DNA from: Chloroflexota bacterium
GTDB lineage: Bacteria > Chloroflexota > Dehalococcoidia > UBA2979
Assembly (NCBI GenBank): GCA_009839925.1
Contig: VXOS01000066.1
Location: 1-34,688, forward strand
Direction: 5' to 3'
Length of the DNA: 34,688 nucleotides
The notes under the pieces were generated by a model that was not told the DNA's origin, searched no databases, and saw nothing but the letters and a program-made list of their open reading frames with translations. Both the position numbers and the translations under genes were made by a program. Below are positions 1 to 7,656 of this stretch, piece after piece (the stretch's first letter is position 1; each line of letters opens with the position of its first letter).

Positions 1-305
1 CGCTGCAGCGCTACAAGGACCTGCAGGACATCATCGCCATCCTCGGCATCGAGGAACTGACCGAGGACGACAAGCAGGCGGTGGCGCGGGCGCGCCGCAT
101 CCAGCGCTTCCTCACGCAGCCCTTCTTCGTCGCCGAGCAGTTCACCGGCCGCGGCGGCCGCTACGTGCCCGTCGCGGAGACGGTGCGCGGCTTCACCGAG
201 ATCCTCGAGGGCAAGCACGACGAGCTGCCGGAGAACGCGTTCTACATGGTCGGCACCATCGACGAGGCGGTCGAGAACGCCCGCGAGATGGCCGAGGAGG
301 ACTAG
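1..305 (+). CDS. atpD: ATP synthase F1 subunit beta, C-terminal fragment
   Basis: This is the 3' end of the catalytic beta subunit of F1Fo ATP synthase, cut by the window edge; the reading frame starts at base 3. The visible part begins [15 protein letters not shown] and continues through [20 protein letters not shown] and a C-terminal helical region ending AREMAEED, all typical of the beta subunit C-terminal domain. The nucleotide-binding Walker motifs would lie upstream of the window. It is followed after 3 nt by atpC, the standard order at the end of an atp operon, so both should be co-transcribed. Identity is secure; only the last 100 or so residues are visible. Confidence 0.97.
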   Translation, partial: LQRYKDLQDIIAILGIEELTEDDKQAVARARRIQRFLTQPFFVAEQFTGRGGRYVPVAETVRGFTEILEGKHDELPENAFYMVGTIDEAVENAREMAEED

Positions 306-308
306 CGC

Positions 309-752
309 TTGGCCCCGCTCAGGCTCTCAATCGTCACGGCGGAGCAGCCCGTCCTCGACCGGGACGACGTGCAGCGCGTGATCGTGCCCACCACGGAGGG
401 CCAGATCACCGTGCTGCCGAGTCACGCCGCCCTCATGGCCAGCCTCGACATCGGCGAACTGATCGCCATTGGTAGCGACGGCGAGGAGGACATCGTCGTC
501 CACGGTGGCTTCATCCAGGTGCTGCACGACGAAGTGACCGTGCTCGCCGACGCGGCCGAGCGGGTCGACGAGATCGACGAGGAGCGGGCCGAGGCCGCCC
601 GCGAGCGCGCCCGTCACCGCCTCGAGGGCGACGTGGCCGCCGACGAGATCGTCGATCTCGCGCGCGCGCGGATCGCCCTCGCGCGCGCCGAAACGCGCAT
701 CCGCATCCGCCGCCGCCGGCGCGGCGCGGGAGCCCCGCCCGCTCCGCGCTAA
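309..752 (+). CDS. atpC: ATP synthase F1 subunit epsilon
   Basis: The 147-aa product is the epsilon subunit of the ATP synthase central stalk, which couples rotation to catalysis and can inhibit ATP hydrolysis. The N-terminal beta-sandwich is recognisable (LRLSIVTAEQPVL, VIVPTTEGQITVLPSHAALMA, GGFIQVLHDEVTVLADAAE). It is followed by a C-terminal helical hairpin rich in Glu, Ala and Arg. The C-terminus ends in a very Arg-rich tail (RIRIRRRRRG) that is slightly longer than usual. The start is TTG at 309, three bases after the atpD stop, and an upstream GAGGAGGA inside the atpD end can act as ribosome binding site. It is the last gene of the atp operon here. Confidence 0.95.
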   Translation: MAPLRLSIVTAEQPVLDRDDVQRVIVPTTEGQITVLPSHAALMASLDIGELIAIGSDGEEDIVVHGGFIQVLHDEVTVLADAAERVDEIDEERAEAARERARHRLEGDVAADEIVDLARARIALARAETRIRIRRRRRGAGAPPAPR

Positions 753-858
753 TCCCTCTGGACGGCCCAGCGAGCCGGCACATTCATCGACGGTCCGAAC
801 ATCTGCGGCAGAGCTCGCCGATTGGTCGGCTCGGGTCAACCGGGCGTTCGTACCGTGG

Positions 859-864
859 TAGGAT
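859..864 (+). promoter_or_regulatory. candidate -10 element upstream of vapB-like gene
   Basis: TAGGAT lies 6 nt before the ATG at 871. If it is a -10 hexamer, the transcript would start at or next to the ATG and be leaderless. The same bases (AGGATGAG) could instead be a weak ribosome binding site. No clear -35 is seen. Confidence 0.25.
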
Positions 865-870
865 GAGCCC

Positions 871-1116
871 ATGGGAGTGGACAAGATCAGCATCTCGCTC
901 GACGCCGAGCTGGGCGCCGCAGTCCGGCATGCCGCGCAGCGCGACGACATGGCCCTCTCCGCCTGGCTCGCCGAGGCGGCCGGGGCGAAGCTGCGCGCGG
1001 AGGCGCTGCGGGCGTTCCTCGACGCCTGGAAACGGGAGCACGGCCCCTTCACCGCCGAGGAGATGCGCCGTGCCCGCGCCGAGCTGGGACTCCTCGAGCA
1101 GACCCCCGCCCCGTGA
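871..1116 (+). CDS. ribbon-helix-helix antitoxin (VapB-like)
   Basis: This 81-aa protein has an N-terminal ribbon-helix-helix pattern: a short strand (VDKISISLD) then two helices (ELGAAVRHAAQRDDMALSAWLAEAA). Its C-terminal tail (FLDAWKREHGPFTAEEMRRARAELGL) resembles toxin-wrapping tails. The stop overlaps the GTG start of the downstream PIN-domain gene by 4 nt, the usual coupling of antitoxin and toxin. From the family it is expected to neutralise the toxin and repress its own promoter through the N-terminal domain. The exact antitoxin subfamily cannot be assigned from sequence reading alone. Confidence 0.8.
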   Translation: MGVDKISISLDAELGAAVRHAAQRDDMALSAWLAEAAGAKLRAEALRAFLDAWKREHGPFTAEEMRRARAELGLLEQTPAP

Positions 1117-1496
1117 GCGCGCTCGTACTCGACGCCGGCGCGTTCATCGCCGTCGACCGTGGTGATCGCGCCATGATGGCGCGCCTGGAAGCCGCCGAGG
1201 CAGAGGGGATCGAGCTGCGCACCAGCGCCATCGTCGTCGCTCAGGTGTGGCGCGATCCGGCTGGCCGCCAGGCGCGGCTGGCGCATCTGCTTCGCGCTGT
1301 CGACATCCGAGCCGTCGATGATCGGCTAGCGCGCGATGCCGGCGCCCTGCTCGGGCGCGCGGGCGCCGCCGACCCAATCGACGCAACCGTGGTCCTCGTC
1401 GCGGAGAGCGGCGATCACATTCTCACCAGCGATCCGGGCGATCTGCGCCATCTCGCCGAGACCGCCGACGTACGCGTTGCCGTGGTTCCCTGCTGA
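1113..1496 (+). CDS. PIN-domain ribonuclease toxin (VapC-like)
   Basis: The 127-aa product matches the PIN domain in length and layout. It has an N-terminal acidic motif (LVLDAGAFIAVDRGD), a central TSAIVVAQVWRDP, an Asp in the ADPIDATVVLVA segment and a C-terminal TSDPGDLRHLA. These acidic residues would hold the metal used to cleave RNA. The usual Glu of the second motif appears as Gln (VVAQVWRD); as I recall, a large actinobacterial-type PIN subgroup also has this, so it need not mean inactivity. The GTG start overlaps the antitoxin stop (GTGA). The pair sits between the atp operon and murA without any visible mobile element. Confidence 0.82.
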   Translation: MSALVLDAGAFIAVDRGDRAMMARLEAAEAEGIELRTSAIVVAQVWRDPAGRQARLAHLLRAVDIRAVDDRLARDAGALLGRAGAADPIDATVVLVAESGDHILTSDPGDLRHLAETADVRVAVVPC

Positions 1497-1653
1497 GCGG
1501 GCTGAGTGTGCCGCAGCGGAGAAACCCCCGGTGATGCCTACCCTTGGTGCCGGAGGGTCGGCCCGTAGTCGCGGCTTCGGAGCGTTGCTATGGCCACAGC
1601 CGCATCGCCGGGAGGATGACCGCTACGCCTCGCGGGCCGGACGCGATGCGTCG

Positions 1654-1659
1654 TATCCT
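1654..1659 (+). promoter_or_regulatory. candidate -10 element for murA
   Basis: TATCCT lies 25 nt before the murA ATG within the 10-mer GTCGTATCCT. The identical 10-mer occurs before the formate dehydrogenase gene, ending at 15291. No convincing -35 is visible. The rest of the 188-base gap between vapC and murA shows nothing recognisable. Confidence 0.3.
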
Positions 1660-1684
1660 TGAAGTTGGCGGGGCCGGAGGCCCC

Positions 1685-2941
1685 ATGGGTGAGCAACTGG
1701 TGATTCAGGGTGGGAAGGCGCTGAGCGGCCGCCTTCCCGCGTCCGGCTCCAAGAACGCCGCGCTCTACGCGCTGGCGGCTCCGCTCCTCACCTCCGATCC
1801 CGTCACGCTCCACAACGTCCCCGAGATCGCGGACATCGAGGGTATGGGCCGCGTCTTGCGCGCCCTCGGCGCCAGCTTCGAGGTCGACGGCGAGGACGTC
1901 TCGATCGACGCCTCGGGCGTGACGGAGACCGTGGCGCCGCAGGATCTCGCGATCGCGCTGCGCGCCTCCTTCCTCGTGATGGGGCCGCTGCTCGCCCGCT
2001 TCGGCGAGGCCGCCTCGCCATCGCCGGGCGGCGACGTGATCGGCGTGCGCCCGCTGGACGTGCACCTCGCCGGCTTCCGCGCACTGGGCGCGGACGTGCG
2101 CCGCGAGGGCCAGAACTTCGTCGCGCGCGGGCGCCTGCGCGGGGCGCGCATCTTCCTCGACTACCCGAGCGTGCTCGGCACGGTGAACGTGCTCTTCGCC
2201 GCCGCGCTCGCCGAGGGCGAGACTGTGATCGTCAACGCCGCGGCCGAGCCAGAGGTGGCGATGGCCGCCGAGATGCTCGTCGCGATGGGCGCGCGCATCA
2301 GCGGGCACGGCTCGAACACAATCACCGTCGACGGCGTCGAGCGCCTGCACGGCGTCGACTTCACGATCATCCCCGACCGCATCGAGAGCGGCACCTACCT
2401 GCTGGCCGGAGTCGCGACCGGTGGGGACGTCGCGATCGAGGGCGCGCGCGCGGACCACCTCGACTCGCTGCTCACGAAGCTCGCCGAGGCGGGCGCGGGC
2501 GTCGAGGTCACGCCGCAGTACGTGCGCGCCTGCCATCCGCCGGACGGCGCGCCGCTGCGGGCGGTGCAGCTTCAGGCCGTGCCATACCCCGGCTTCCCGA
2601 CCGACTTGCATGCGCCGATGGCCGCTGCCCTGACCCAGGCCGAGGGCGTCTCGACCATCCACGAGCGCGTCTTCGAGAACCGCCTGCTCTACCTCGGCGA
2701 GCTGCGCGCGATGGGCGCGCGGATGACGGCCGGGGGTCAGTCCGTGATCATCGAGGGGCCGACGCCGCTCGTTGGCGGCGCGGTTCGGGCGCTCGACGTG
2801 CGGGCCGCCGCGGCGGTCGTGATCGGCGGGCTCTGCGCCAGCGACGAGACGATCGTGCGCGACCTCGTGCACCTCGATCGCGGCTACCCGCGCATCGAGG
2901 AGCGGCTGACCGCGCTAGGCGCGACGGTGTTCAGGCGTTAA
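1685..2941 (+). CDS. murA: UDP-N-acetylglucosamine 1-carboxyvinyltransferase, Asp-type active site
   Basis: This 418-aa cytoplasmic enzyme transfers enolpyruvate from PEP to UDP-GlcNAc, the first committed step of peptidoglycan synthesis. The N-terminal SGSKNAALYALAAPLL motif carries the conserved Lys-Asn pair, and the EPSP-synthase-like repeats continue through FTIIPDRIESGTYL and YPGFPTDLHAPMAA. The catalytic loop reads SPGGDVIGVRPLDVHL, so the usual Cys (Cys115 in E. coli) is Asp at residue 117. Natural Cys-to-Asp MurA enzymes are known, for example in Mycobacterium, and are insensitive to fosfomycin. ATG at 1685 is chosen because GGAGG lies just upstream; the open frame extends further 5' but without family similarity. 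The presence of murA implies peptidoglycan synthesis in this organism. Confidence 0.96.
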   Translation: MGEQLVIQGGKALSGRLPASGSKNAALYALAAPLLTSDPVTLHNVPEIADIEGMGRVLRALGASFEVDGEDVSIDASGVTETVAPQDLAIALRASFLVMGPLLARFGEAASPSPGGDVIGVRPLDVHLAGFRALGADVRREGQNFVARGRLRGARIFLDYPSVLGTVNVLFAAALAEGETVIVNAAAEPEVAMAAEMLVAMGARISGHGSNTITVDGVERLHGVDFTIIPDRIESGTYLLAGVATGGDVAIEGARADHLDSLLTKLAEAGAGVEVTPQYVRACHPPDGAPLRAVQLQAVPYPGFPTDLHAPMAAALTQAEGVSTIHERVFENRLLYLGELRAMGARMTAGGQSVIIEGPTPLVGGAVRALDVRAAAAVVIGGLCASDETIVRDLVHLDRGYPRIEERLTALGATVFRR

Positions 2942-2998
2942 GGTCGAAAGTCGGAGGCGGCGGCGCCTCGGCAGTCGGGGGCGCGGGCGTCCGGGCGA

Positions 2999-4033
2999 AT
3001 GTTTACAAAGCGACTCGGCATCGATCTTGGTACGGCACGCGTGCTCGTCTCCGAACGAGGGCGCGGCATCGTGCTCGAGGAGCCCGCCGTCGTCGCGCTG
3101 ACCGAGCGCGAGAACGCCGTCGCCGCCGTCGGCAGCGAGGCATACGAGATGATCGGTCGCCACCCCGGCACGATCCGCGTCATTCGCCCGATGCGCGACG
3201 GCGCAATCGCCGACTACCTGATCACCGAGGCGCTGCTGCGCTACCTCATCGGCGAGGTGATGGGCCGCTTCCGGATCGTCCGTCCGGAGGTGATGGTCTC
3301 CACGCCGTACGGCGTGACGCGCGTCGAGCAGCGCGCCGTGCGCGACGCCGCCGAGGCGGCGGGCAGCCGCCGTCCGGCGCACCTCATCCCGGAGCCGCTG
3401 GCTGCCGCGATCGGCGCTGAGATTCCCGTCGGCTCGCCTCGCGGGCACATGCTGCTCAACATCGGCGGCGGCAGGGCGGAGGCCGCGGTCATCTCGATGT
3501 TCGGGATCGTCGCAGCGGAGTCGATCCGCGTGGCGGGCGACCGGCTGAACGAGGCGGTCGCGCTCTACGTGCGGAGACGACATAACCTGACGATCGGGGA
3601 GCGCTCCGCCGAGGAGCTGAAGATCGCCATCGGCTCGGCAATCCCGCTGGAGGACGACGAGACCGCCGCGGTGCGCGGCCGCGATCAGATCACGGGCCTG
3701 CCGCGCACCGTCACGGTGCGCTCCTCAGAGGTGACGCAGGCCATCCAGGAGCATCTCGACAGCATCGTGCAGACCGTGCGCTCGGTGCTGGAGCGCACCC
3801 CGCCGGAGCTGGCCTCGGACGTGATCGATCACGGTGTCGTGCTGACCGGCGGCGGTGCGCGGCTGCGCCACCTGGACTCGCTGCTGATGCACGAGGTCGG
3901 CGTGCCGGTGCACGTCGCCGACGAGCCGGACCGCTGCGTCGCGCGTGGCGCGGGCGTCGCGCTGGACTACCTCGACGTGATCGCACGAAGCATCCCCACC
4001 GAGGAAGAGTCCCTGATCGCCGACACGCCGTAG
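2999..4033 (+). CDS. mreB: MreB-like actin-fold cell shape protein, altered phosphate motif
   Basis: The 344-aa length and motifs fit MreB, the bacterial actin that directs lateral wall synthesis. Visible are phosphate-1 GIDLGTAR, connecting segment PEPLAAAIG with the conserved Glu, and adenosine motif VLTGGGARLRHLD. The phosphate-2 motif reads NIGGGRAEAAVIS where MreB normally has DIGGGTTEVAVIS, so the Asp is Asn154 and the Thr-Thr is Arg-Ala. This could weaken nucleotide hydrolysis or mark a divergent paralogue. It starts 57 nt after murA on the same strand, consistent with a cell-envelope transcription unit. No mreC or mreD follows; the next gene is on the opposite strand after a palindromic repeat. 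Confidence 0.88.
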   Translation: MFTKRLGIDLGTARVLVSERGRGIVLEEPAVVALTERENAVAAVGSEAYEMIGRHPGTIRVIRPMRDGAIADYLITEALLRYLIGEVMGRFRIVRPEVMVSTPYGVTRVEQRAVRDAAEAAGSRRPAHLIPEPLAAAIGAEIPVGSPRGHMLLNIGGGRAEAAVISMFGIVAAESIRVAGDRLNEAVALYVRRRHNLTIGERSAEELKIAIGSAIPLEDDETAAVRGRDQITGLPRTVTVRSSEVTQAIQEHLDSIVQTVRSVLERTPPELASDVIDHGVVLTGGGARLRHLDSLLMHEVGVPVHVADEPDRCVARGAGVALDYLDVIARSIPTEEESLIADTP

Positions 4034-4064
4034 GAGACCTTTGCGAAACTCGCACAAGCCCGAT

Positions 4065-4097
4065 CCGGCTCCCTCTCCCTCGGGGAGAGGGGACCGG
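4065..4097. repeat. palindromic intergenic repeat, possible bidirectional terminator
   Basis: A 9-bp perfect stem (4071-4079 CCCTCTCCC with 4083-4091 GGGAGAGGG) closes on a TCG loop. Outer CCGG arms (4065-4068 and 4094-4097) extend the pairing across a short mismatch. It lies between the convergent mreB-like and SUMF1-domain genes, where it could end transcription from both sides. No T-run follows. The same stem-loop core recurs at 34554-34574, so this is a dispersed repeat family. Confidence 0.75.
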
Positions 4098-4120
4098 AGG
4101 GGATGCGCGCGCCGCCCGGG

Positions 4121-4873
4121 TCAGTCCTCGATGTCGGCGTAGACGCGGAAGCCGTAGTCGTTGTAGCGCCGCTCGGGAGCGAGCGAGGAGCGCGCGGCGA
4201 TGCGCGTGACCTTGACCCGGTGCCGCCACGATCCACCTCGCGAGGCGCGGCGCTGGCCCTCGGCGGGGCCGCGCGGGTTAGCGAGGTCGTCGGCGTCGTA
4301 GCCGGCGGCGTACCAGTCGCTGCACCACTCGTGCACGTTCTCCGCCATGTGGTACAGGCCGAAGCCGTTCGGCGGCGAGGAGCCGACGGACTGCGGGCGG
4401 TCCATCCCCGCCGCGCCGAGGGCGAACGGCCCCTCCTCCCACTGCTCGTCGCCCCAGGGGAAGCGCACGCCCTCGACCCCGCCGCGCGCGGCGTACTCGC
4501 GCTCCGCCTCGGTGGGGAGGCGGCAGTGACGCGCGAGGATGCCGCCCAGCCACTCGCAGTAGGCGACGGCGTCGAACCAGGAGACGCCGACCACCGGGCA
4601 ATCCGGCGCGTTGAAGCGCGGGTCGTCCCAGAAGCGCGGCGCCTCGTGCCCGGTGGCTCCGAGGAAGGCGGCGTATCCGGCGTTCGTGACCGGGGCGAGG
4701 GCGACGGCGAACGGATCGAGCTGCACCACGCGGACGGGCTGCTCGTCGGGGCGCAGCAGCGAGCCCATGCGGAACGCGCCGCCGGGAAGGTCGACGAAGG
4801 CGGTCGAGGCAGGGTCCGCGCCCGGCGGGCGGAGGGAATCGCGGTCGTTCGCAGGGACGGCGGGGCTGGTCAC
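4121..4873 (-). CDS. SUMF1/formylglycine-generating-enzyme-like domain protein
   Basis: The 250-aa protein is almost entirely one SUMF1 domain. It shows FVDLPGGAFRMGS near the start, then PVTNAGYAAFLGATGH, PVVGVSWFDAVAYCEWLG, RLPTEAEREYAARGG, FPWGD, NGFGLYHMAENVHEWCSDWY, RGGSWRH and the terminal GFRVY. True formylglycine-generating enzymes have two copper-binding cysteines near the C-terminus; here that stretch (SWRHRVKVTRIAARSSLAPERR) has none. Sulfatase activation is therefore unlikely, and no sulfatase is nearby. The fold is also used in other oxidases and ligand-binding proteins, so the function is unknown. The start is GTG at 4873 with no strong ribosome binding site, so the N-terminus is uncertain. 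It is divergent from rex. Confidence 0.85.
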   Translation of the reverse strand: MTSPAVPANDRDSLRPPGADPASTAFVDLPGGAFRMGSLLRPDEQPVRVVQLDPFAVALAPVTNAGYAAFLGATGHEAPRFWDDPRFNAPDCPVVGVSWFDAVAYCEWLGGILARHCRLPTEAEREYAARGGVEGVRFPWGDEQWEEGPFALGAAGMDRPQSVGSSPPNGFGLYHMAENVHEWCSDWYAAGYDADDLANPRGPAEGQRRASRGGSWRHRVKVTRIAARSSLAPERRYNDYGFRVYADIED

Positions 4874-4998
4874 GCGGAGATGCTAGCAGCACCGTCCCGC
4901 ACCCGTTTCGCTGGACGCTAGTGCGTGCTTGTGCAAGCCTTCCCAATACGGATCGGGTTCGGAACCGATACGTTCGTAATACCCGGTGGAGAGCTGCC

Positions 4999-5667
4999 TT
5001 GCCGTTGCCGGCCGACATCCCCGAGGTGGTTATCGACCGCCTCCCCATCTACTACCGCTGGCTTGCCCGCATGGACGCGGAAGGGCGTTCGACGGTCTCC
5101 TCGCAGGAGCTGGGAGACGCCCTCGGCGTGACGCCCGCGCAGATCCGCAAGGATCTTGCCTACTTCGGGCGCTTCGGGAAGCAGGGCAGCGGGTACTCGG
5201 TCGTGCGGCTCGTCGAGGAGCTGCGGCTGATCCTGGGGCTGAACCGCCGCTGGCGCATGGTGCTCGTCGGCGTGGGTCGCCTCGGGCGCGCGATCGCCTC
5301 GTACCAGGGCTTCGGGCCGGACGGCTTCGACCTCGTCGGCGTCTTCGACGCCAGCGAGGAGGAGATCGGCGGCGAGGTCGGCGGAATCACCGTGCGCGAC
5401 GTGCGCGAAATGGAGTCCTCGCTTGGCGCGGAGCCGGCGGATATCGGCATCGTCGCGGTGCCCGCGGAGGCCGCGCAGGAGGTGATCGACGCCCTCGTGC
5501 GTGCGGGCGTGCGCTCGATCCTCAACTACGCGCCGATCACGGTGCAGGTGCCGCGCGGCGTGCGCATCCGGCGGATCGATCCGCTGCTCTCGCTGCAGAG
5601 CATGACCTACCACCTGAGCCTTGAGACGGACGAGCGGGAATCGGCGCCCCTGCAGGCCTCGGCCTAG
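4999..5667 (+). CDS. rex: redox-sensing transcriptional repressor Rex
   Basis: Rex senses the NADH/NAD+ ratio and represses fermentative and respiratory genes when NADH is low. The 222-aa product has an N-terminal winged helix with VSSQELGDALGVTPAQIRKD and LAYFGRFGKQGSGY, a hallmark of the family. A Rossmann domain follows with VLVGVGRLGRAI and a C-terminal domain-swap helix region (LSLQSMTYHLS). I chose TTG at 4999 because GGTGGAGAG stands just before it and the predicted protein then has the usual length; the frame is open upstream to 4921 without similarity. A clear Rex operator was not found upstream or before the formate dehydrogenase operon. The 3' end overlaps the convergent VanZ-like gene by 4 nt. 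Confidence 0.95.
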   Translation: MPLPADIPEVVIDRLPIYYRWLARMDAEGRSTVSSQELGDALGVTPAQIRKDLAYFGRFGKQGSGYSVVRLVEELRLILGLNRRWRMVLVGVGRLGRAIASYQGFGPDGFDLVGVFDASEEEIGGEVGGITVRDVREMESSLGAEPADIGIVAVPAEAAQEVIDALVRAGVRSILNYAPITVQVPRGVRIRRIDPLLSLQSMTYHLSLETDERESAPLQASA

Positions 5668-6062
5668 CGCGAACGCCTGAGGGCGAACCGCAGCAGCACG
5701 CTCCCGACCGCCAGGCCGATCAGCGCTCCGGCCATGTCCGCGAGCCAGTCCTCCAGCGAGGGCTCGCGTCCGTCGATCCAGCCCTGCGCCAGCTCATCGA
5801 GGGCGGCGAAGATCCAGAGCGCGAGGATCACCATCGCCAGCACCCGCAGCGGCGAGCGCGCGGCCGCGCGGCTCGTCGCGTAGCGCAGCGCAACGGGCAC
5901 CCCCAGCAACGCGAAGAGCAGTCCGTGCCAGAGCGCGCAGGGCATGCCGAGCGGACAGCCCGGAATGCCGCTGCCCGGCGGCAGGAGCGTGACCACGAGG
6001 ATCATCGCGCCCACCACCAGCACACCGAGCGAGGCCCACGCGCTCAACACCTCGCGGGTCAT
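5664..6062 (-). CDS. VanZ-like integral membrane protein
   Basis: The 132-aa product is hydrophobic with about four predicted membrane segments: residues near 8-27, LWHGLLFALLGVPVALRY, LRVLAMVILALWIFAAL and the final ALIGLAVGSVLLRFAL. The polar stretch DELAQGWIDGREPSLEDWLADMAGALIG fits the VanZ-like family signature (E..Q...R..s..D...N/D..G). The function of such proteins outside teicoplanin-resistance clusters is largely unknown. The ATG at 6062 is preceded by GAGAGGCG at a good distance. It is divergent from pabB across 74 nt. Confidence 0.75.
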   Translation of the reverse strand: MTREVLSAWASLGVLVVGAMILVVTLLPPGSGIPGCPLGMPCALWHGLLFALLGVPVALRYATSRAAARSPLRVLAMVILALWIFAALDELAQGWIDGREPSLEDWLADMAGALIGLAVGSVLLRFALRRSR

Positions 6063-6095
6063 CGGCCACGCCTCTCGCCAGCCGCCGGACGGTCG

Positions 6096-6101
6096 TACAA
6101 T
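6096..6101 (+). promoter_or_regulatory. candidate -10 element for pabB-pabC
   Basis: TACAAT, five of six matches to the sigma-70 -10 consensus, lies 36 nt before the pabB GTG in the gap between divergent vanZ-like and pabB genes. No -35 consensus was recognised at the expected distance. Confidence 0.4.
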
Positions 6102-6136
6102 CGCGGCATCCCCGGAGGATAGGGCAGGGCGACCCC

Positions 6137-7654
6137 GTGCGGCAGCGAGGCTGGACGATCGAGGCGTGGACGCCGCCGCCGGGCGGGGACGCGCCGGAGC
6201 GCGCCGCGCTGGCGCTGCGCCGCCTGCCGGGACTCGCCTGGCTGGACTCCGCGCTCCCGCACCCGCAGCGCGGGCGCTGGTCGATCCTCGCGGCGCGGCC
6301 GCGCTGGACGCTGAGCGCGCGCGGACGCCGCCTCCGCCGTACCTCGATGGACGGCGTCGAGGAGTTCGAGGGCGACCCCATCGCCGCCGCCGCCCGGGCG
6401 ATCGAGGCCGAGCAGCGCGCGTGGGGGTCCGCCACCGGGACTTCGCCCGCGTCGGCATCGCTGCCATTCGCCGGCGGCGCGATTGGCTACCTCGGGTTCG
6501 AGCTGGCGCGACACATCGAGCGCCTCCCGGCGACCACCTTCGACGACGTGGGCGCCCCGGACCTCGCGCTGGGCTGGTACGACGCCGCGATCCTCTGGGA
6601 CGGCGTCGCGCAGCGCGGCTGGCTCAGCGGCACGCCGGAAGGCGTCGCAGCGCTCCGGGCCGACCTCGCCTGTATCGAGGACGCCGGATGGATGGCGGAT
6701 GTCGCGGGCGCGGAGGCGCACACGCCGCTCGCCGCCGGCCAACTCGCTCGCTTCGAGCCGAACATGGAGCGCGGCGAATACCTCGACCGCGCGGAGGCGG
6801 CGCGGCGCTACATCGCGGCCGGCGACATCTACCAGGTCAACCTCTCGCAGCGCTTCTGCGCGGCGCTGCCGGTCCCCGGCTTCGAAGCCTACCGGCGGCT
6901 GCGGCGCGCCAGCCCCGCCCCCTTCGCCGCCTACCTCGATGCGGCCGCCGGGGCGGAAGGGGGAGTGGAGGTGCTCTCGTCGTCGCCGGAGCGGCTGCTG
7001 CTGGTCGACGGAGAGCGGCTGGAGACGCGGCCGATCAAGGGCACGCGCCCGCGCAGCCGCGACGCCGCCGAGGACGCCCGCCTGGCAGCCGAGCTGCGCG
7101 CGAGCGCCAAGGACGCCGCCGAGCACGTGATGATCGTCGACCTCGAGCGCAACGACCTCGGACGGATCGCGGAGGTCGGCAGCGTCGCCGTGCCGCAGCT
7201 CGCGCGGCTGGAGTCCTACTCGCACGTGCATCACCTGACCTCGTCGGTGACGGCGCGCAGGCGGCGCGGCGTGAGTCTCGCTGCGACGCTGCGGGCGATG
7301 TTGCCGGGCGGCTCGATCAGCGGCGCGCCGAAGATCCGCGCGCTCGAGATCATCGACGAGCTGGAGCCGACCGTTCGAGGCGTCTACACGGGCGCGATCG
7401 GCTACTTCTCGGCGCACGGCCGCAGCGATCTGAACGTCGCGATCCGCACGATCACCGTCGCCGGCGGCCGCGCCTACGCGCACGTCGGCGGCGCGATCGT
7501 GCATGACTCCGTCGTCGAGGCCGAGTACCAGGAGACGCTGGACAAGGCGCGCGGCATGGCGCGGGCGCTCGGGGTGCTGCTGCCCGACGAACTCCCGCCC
7601 GAGGAGCTGACGCCGCAGCGGCGTACTCCGGCAGCCGTCGCGGGCGTCGGCTAA
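6137..7654 (+). CDS. pabB: aminodeoxychorismate synthase component I
   Basis: This 505-aa enzyme converts chorismate and ammonia to 4-amino-4-deoxychorismate for p-aminobenzoate and folate synthesis. It belongs to the chorismate-binding family: GAIGYLGFELARHIE in the N-terminal part, then GDIYQVNLSQRF, SSSPERLLLV, HVMIVDLERNDLGRI, MLPGGSISGAPKIRALEII and AIVHDSVVEAEYQETLDKA. The motif RPIKGTRPR carries the Lys that separates PabB from anthranilate synthase TrpE, which has Ala there. The GTG start at 6137 gives the family length; AGGATAGGGC lies upstream. The partner glutaminase PabA is not in the window. pabC starts two bases after the stop, so the genes are almost certainly co-transcribed. 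Confidence 0.93.
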   Translation: MRQRGWTIEAWTPPPGGDAPERAALALRRLPGLAWLDSALPHPQRGRWSILAARPRWTLSARGRRLRRTSMDGVEEFEGDPIAAAARAIEAEQRAWGSATGTSPASASLPFAGGAIGYLGFELARHIERLPATTFDDVGAPDLALGWYDAAILWDGVAQRGWLSGTPEGVAALRADLACIEDAGWMADVAGAEAHTPLAAGQLARFEPNMERGEYLDRAEAARRYIAAGDIYQVNLSQRFCAALPVPGFEAYRRLRRASPAPFAAYLDAAAGAEGGVEVLSSSPERLLLVDGERLETRPIKGTRPRSRDAAEDARLAAELRASAKDAAEHVMIVDLERNDLGRIAEVGSVAVPQLARLESYSHVHHLTSSVTARRRRGVSLAATLRAMLPGGSISGAPKIRALEIIDELEPTVRGVYTGAIGYFSAHGRSDLNVAIRTITVAGGRAYAHVGGAIVHDSVVEAEYQETLDKARGMARALGVLLPDELPPEELTPQRRTPAAVAGVG

Positions 7655-7656
7655 GC

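Noticed and set aside
1113-1496. Inactive PIN toxin because the second acidic residue is Gln
   Set aside because: As I recall, related toxins with VVAQVWRD are a common subgroup, so the substitution is not evidence of decay.
4103-4921. Forward open frame of 272 aa across the SUMF1-domain gene
   Set aside because: No recognisable domain, Arg/Ala/Val-rich shadow composition, and the reverse frame has a full SUMF1 domain.
4925-4945. Possible Rex operator (CTTGTGCAAG) upstream of rex
   Set aside because: Only one half resembles the TTGTGA half-site and the expected second half is missing, so I did not call it.
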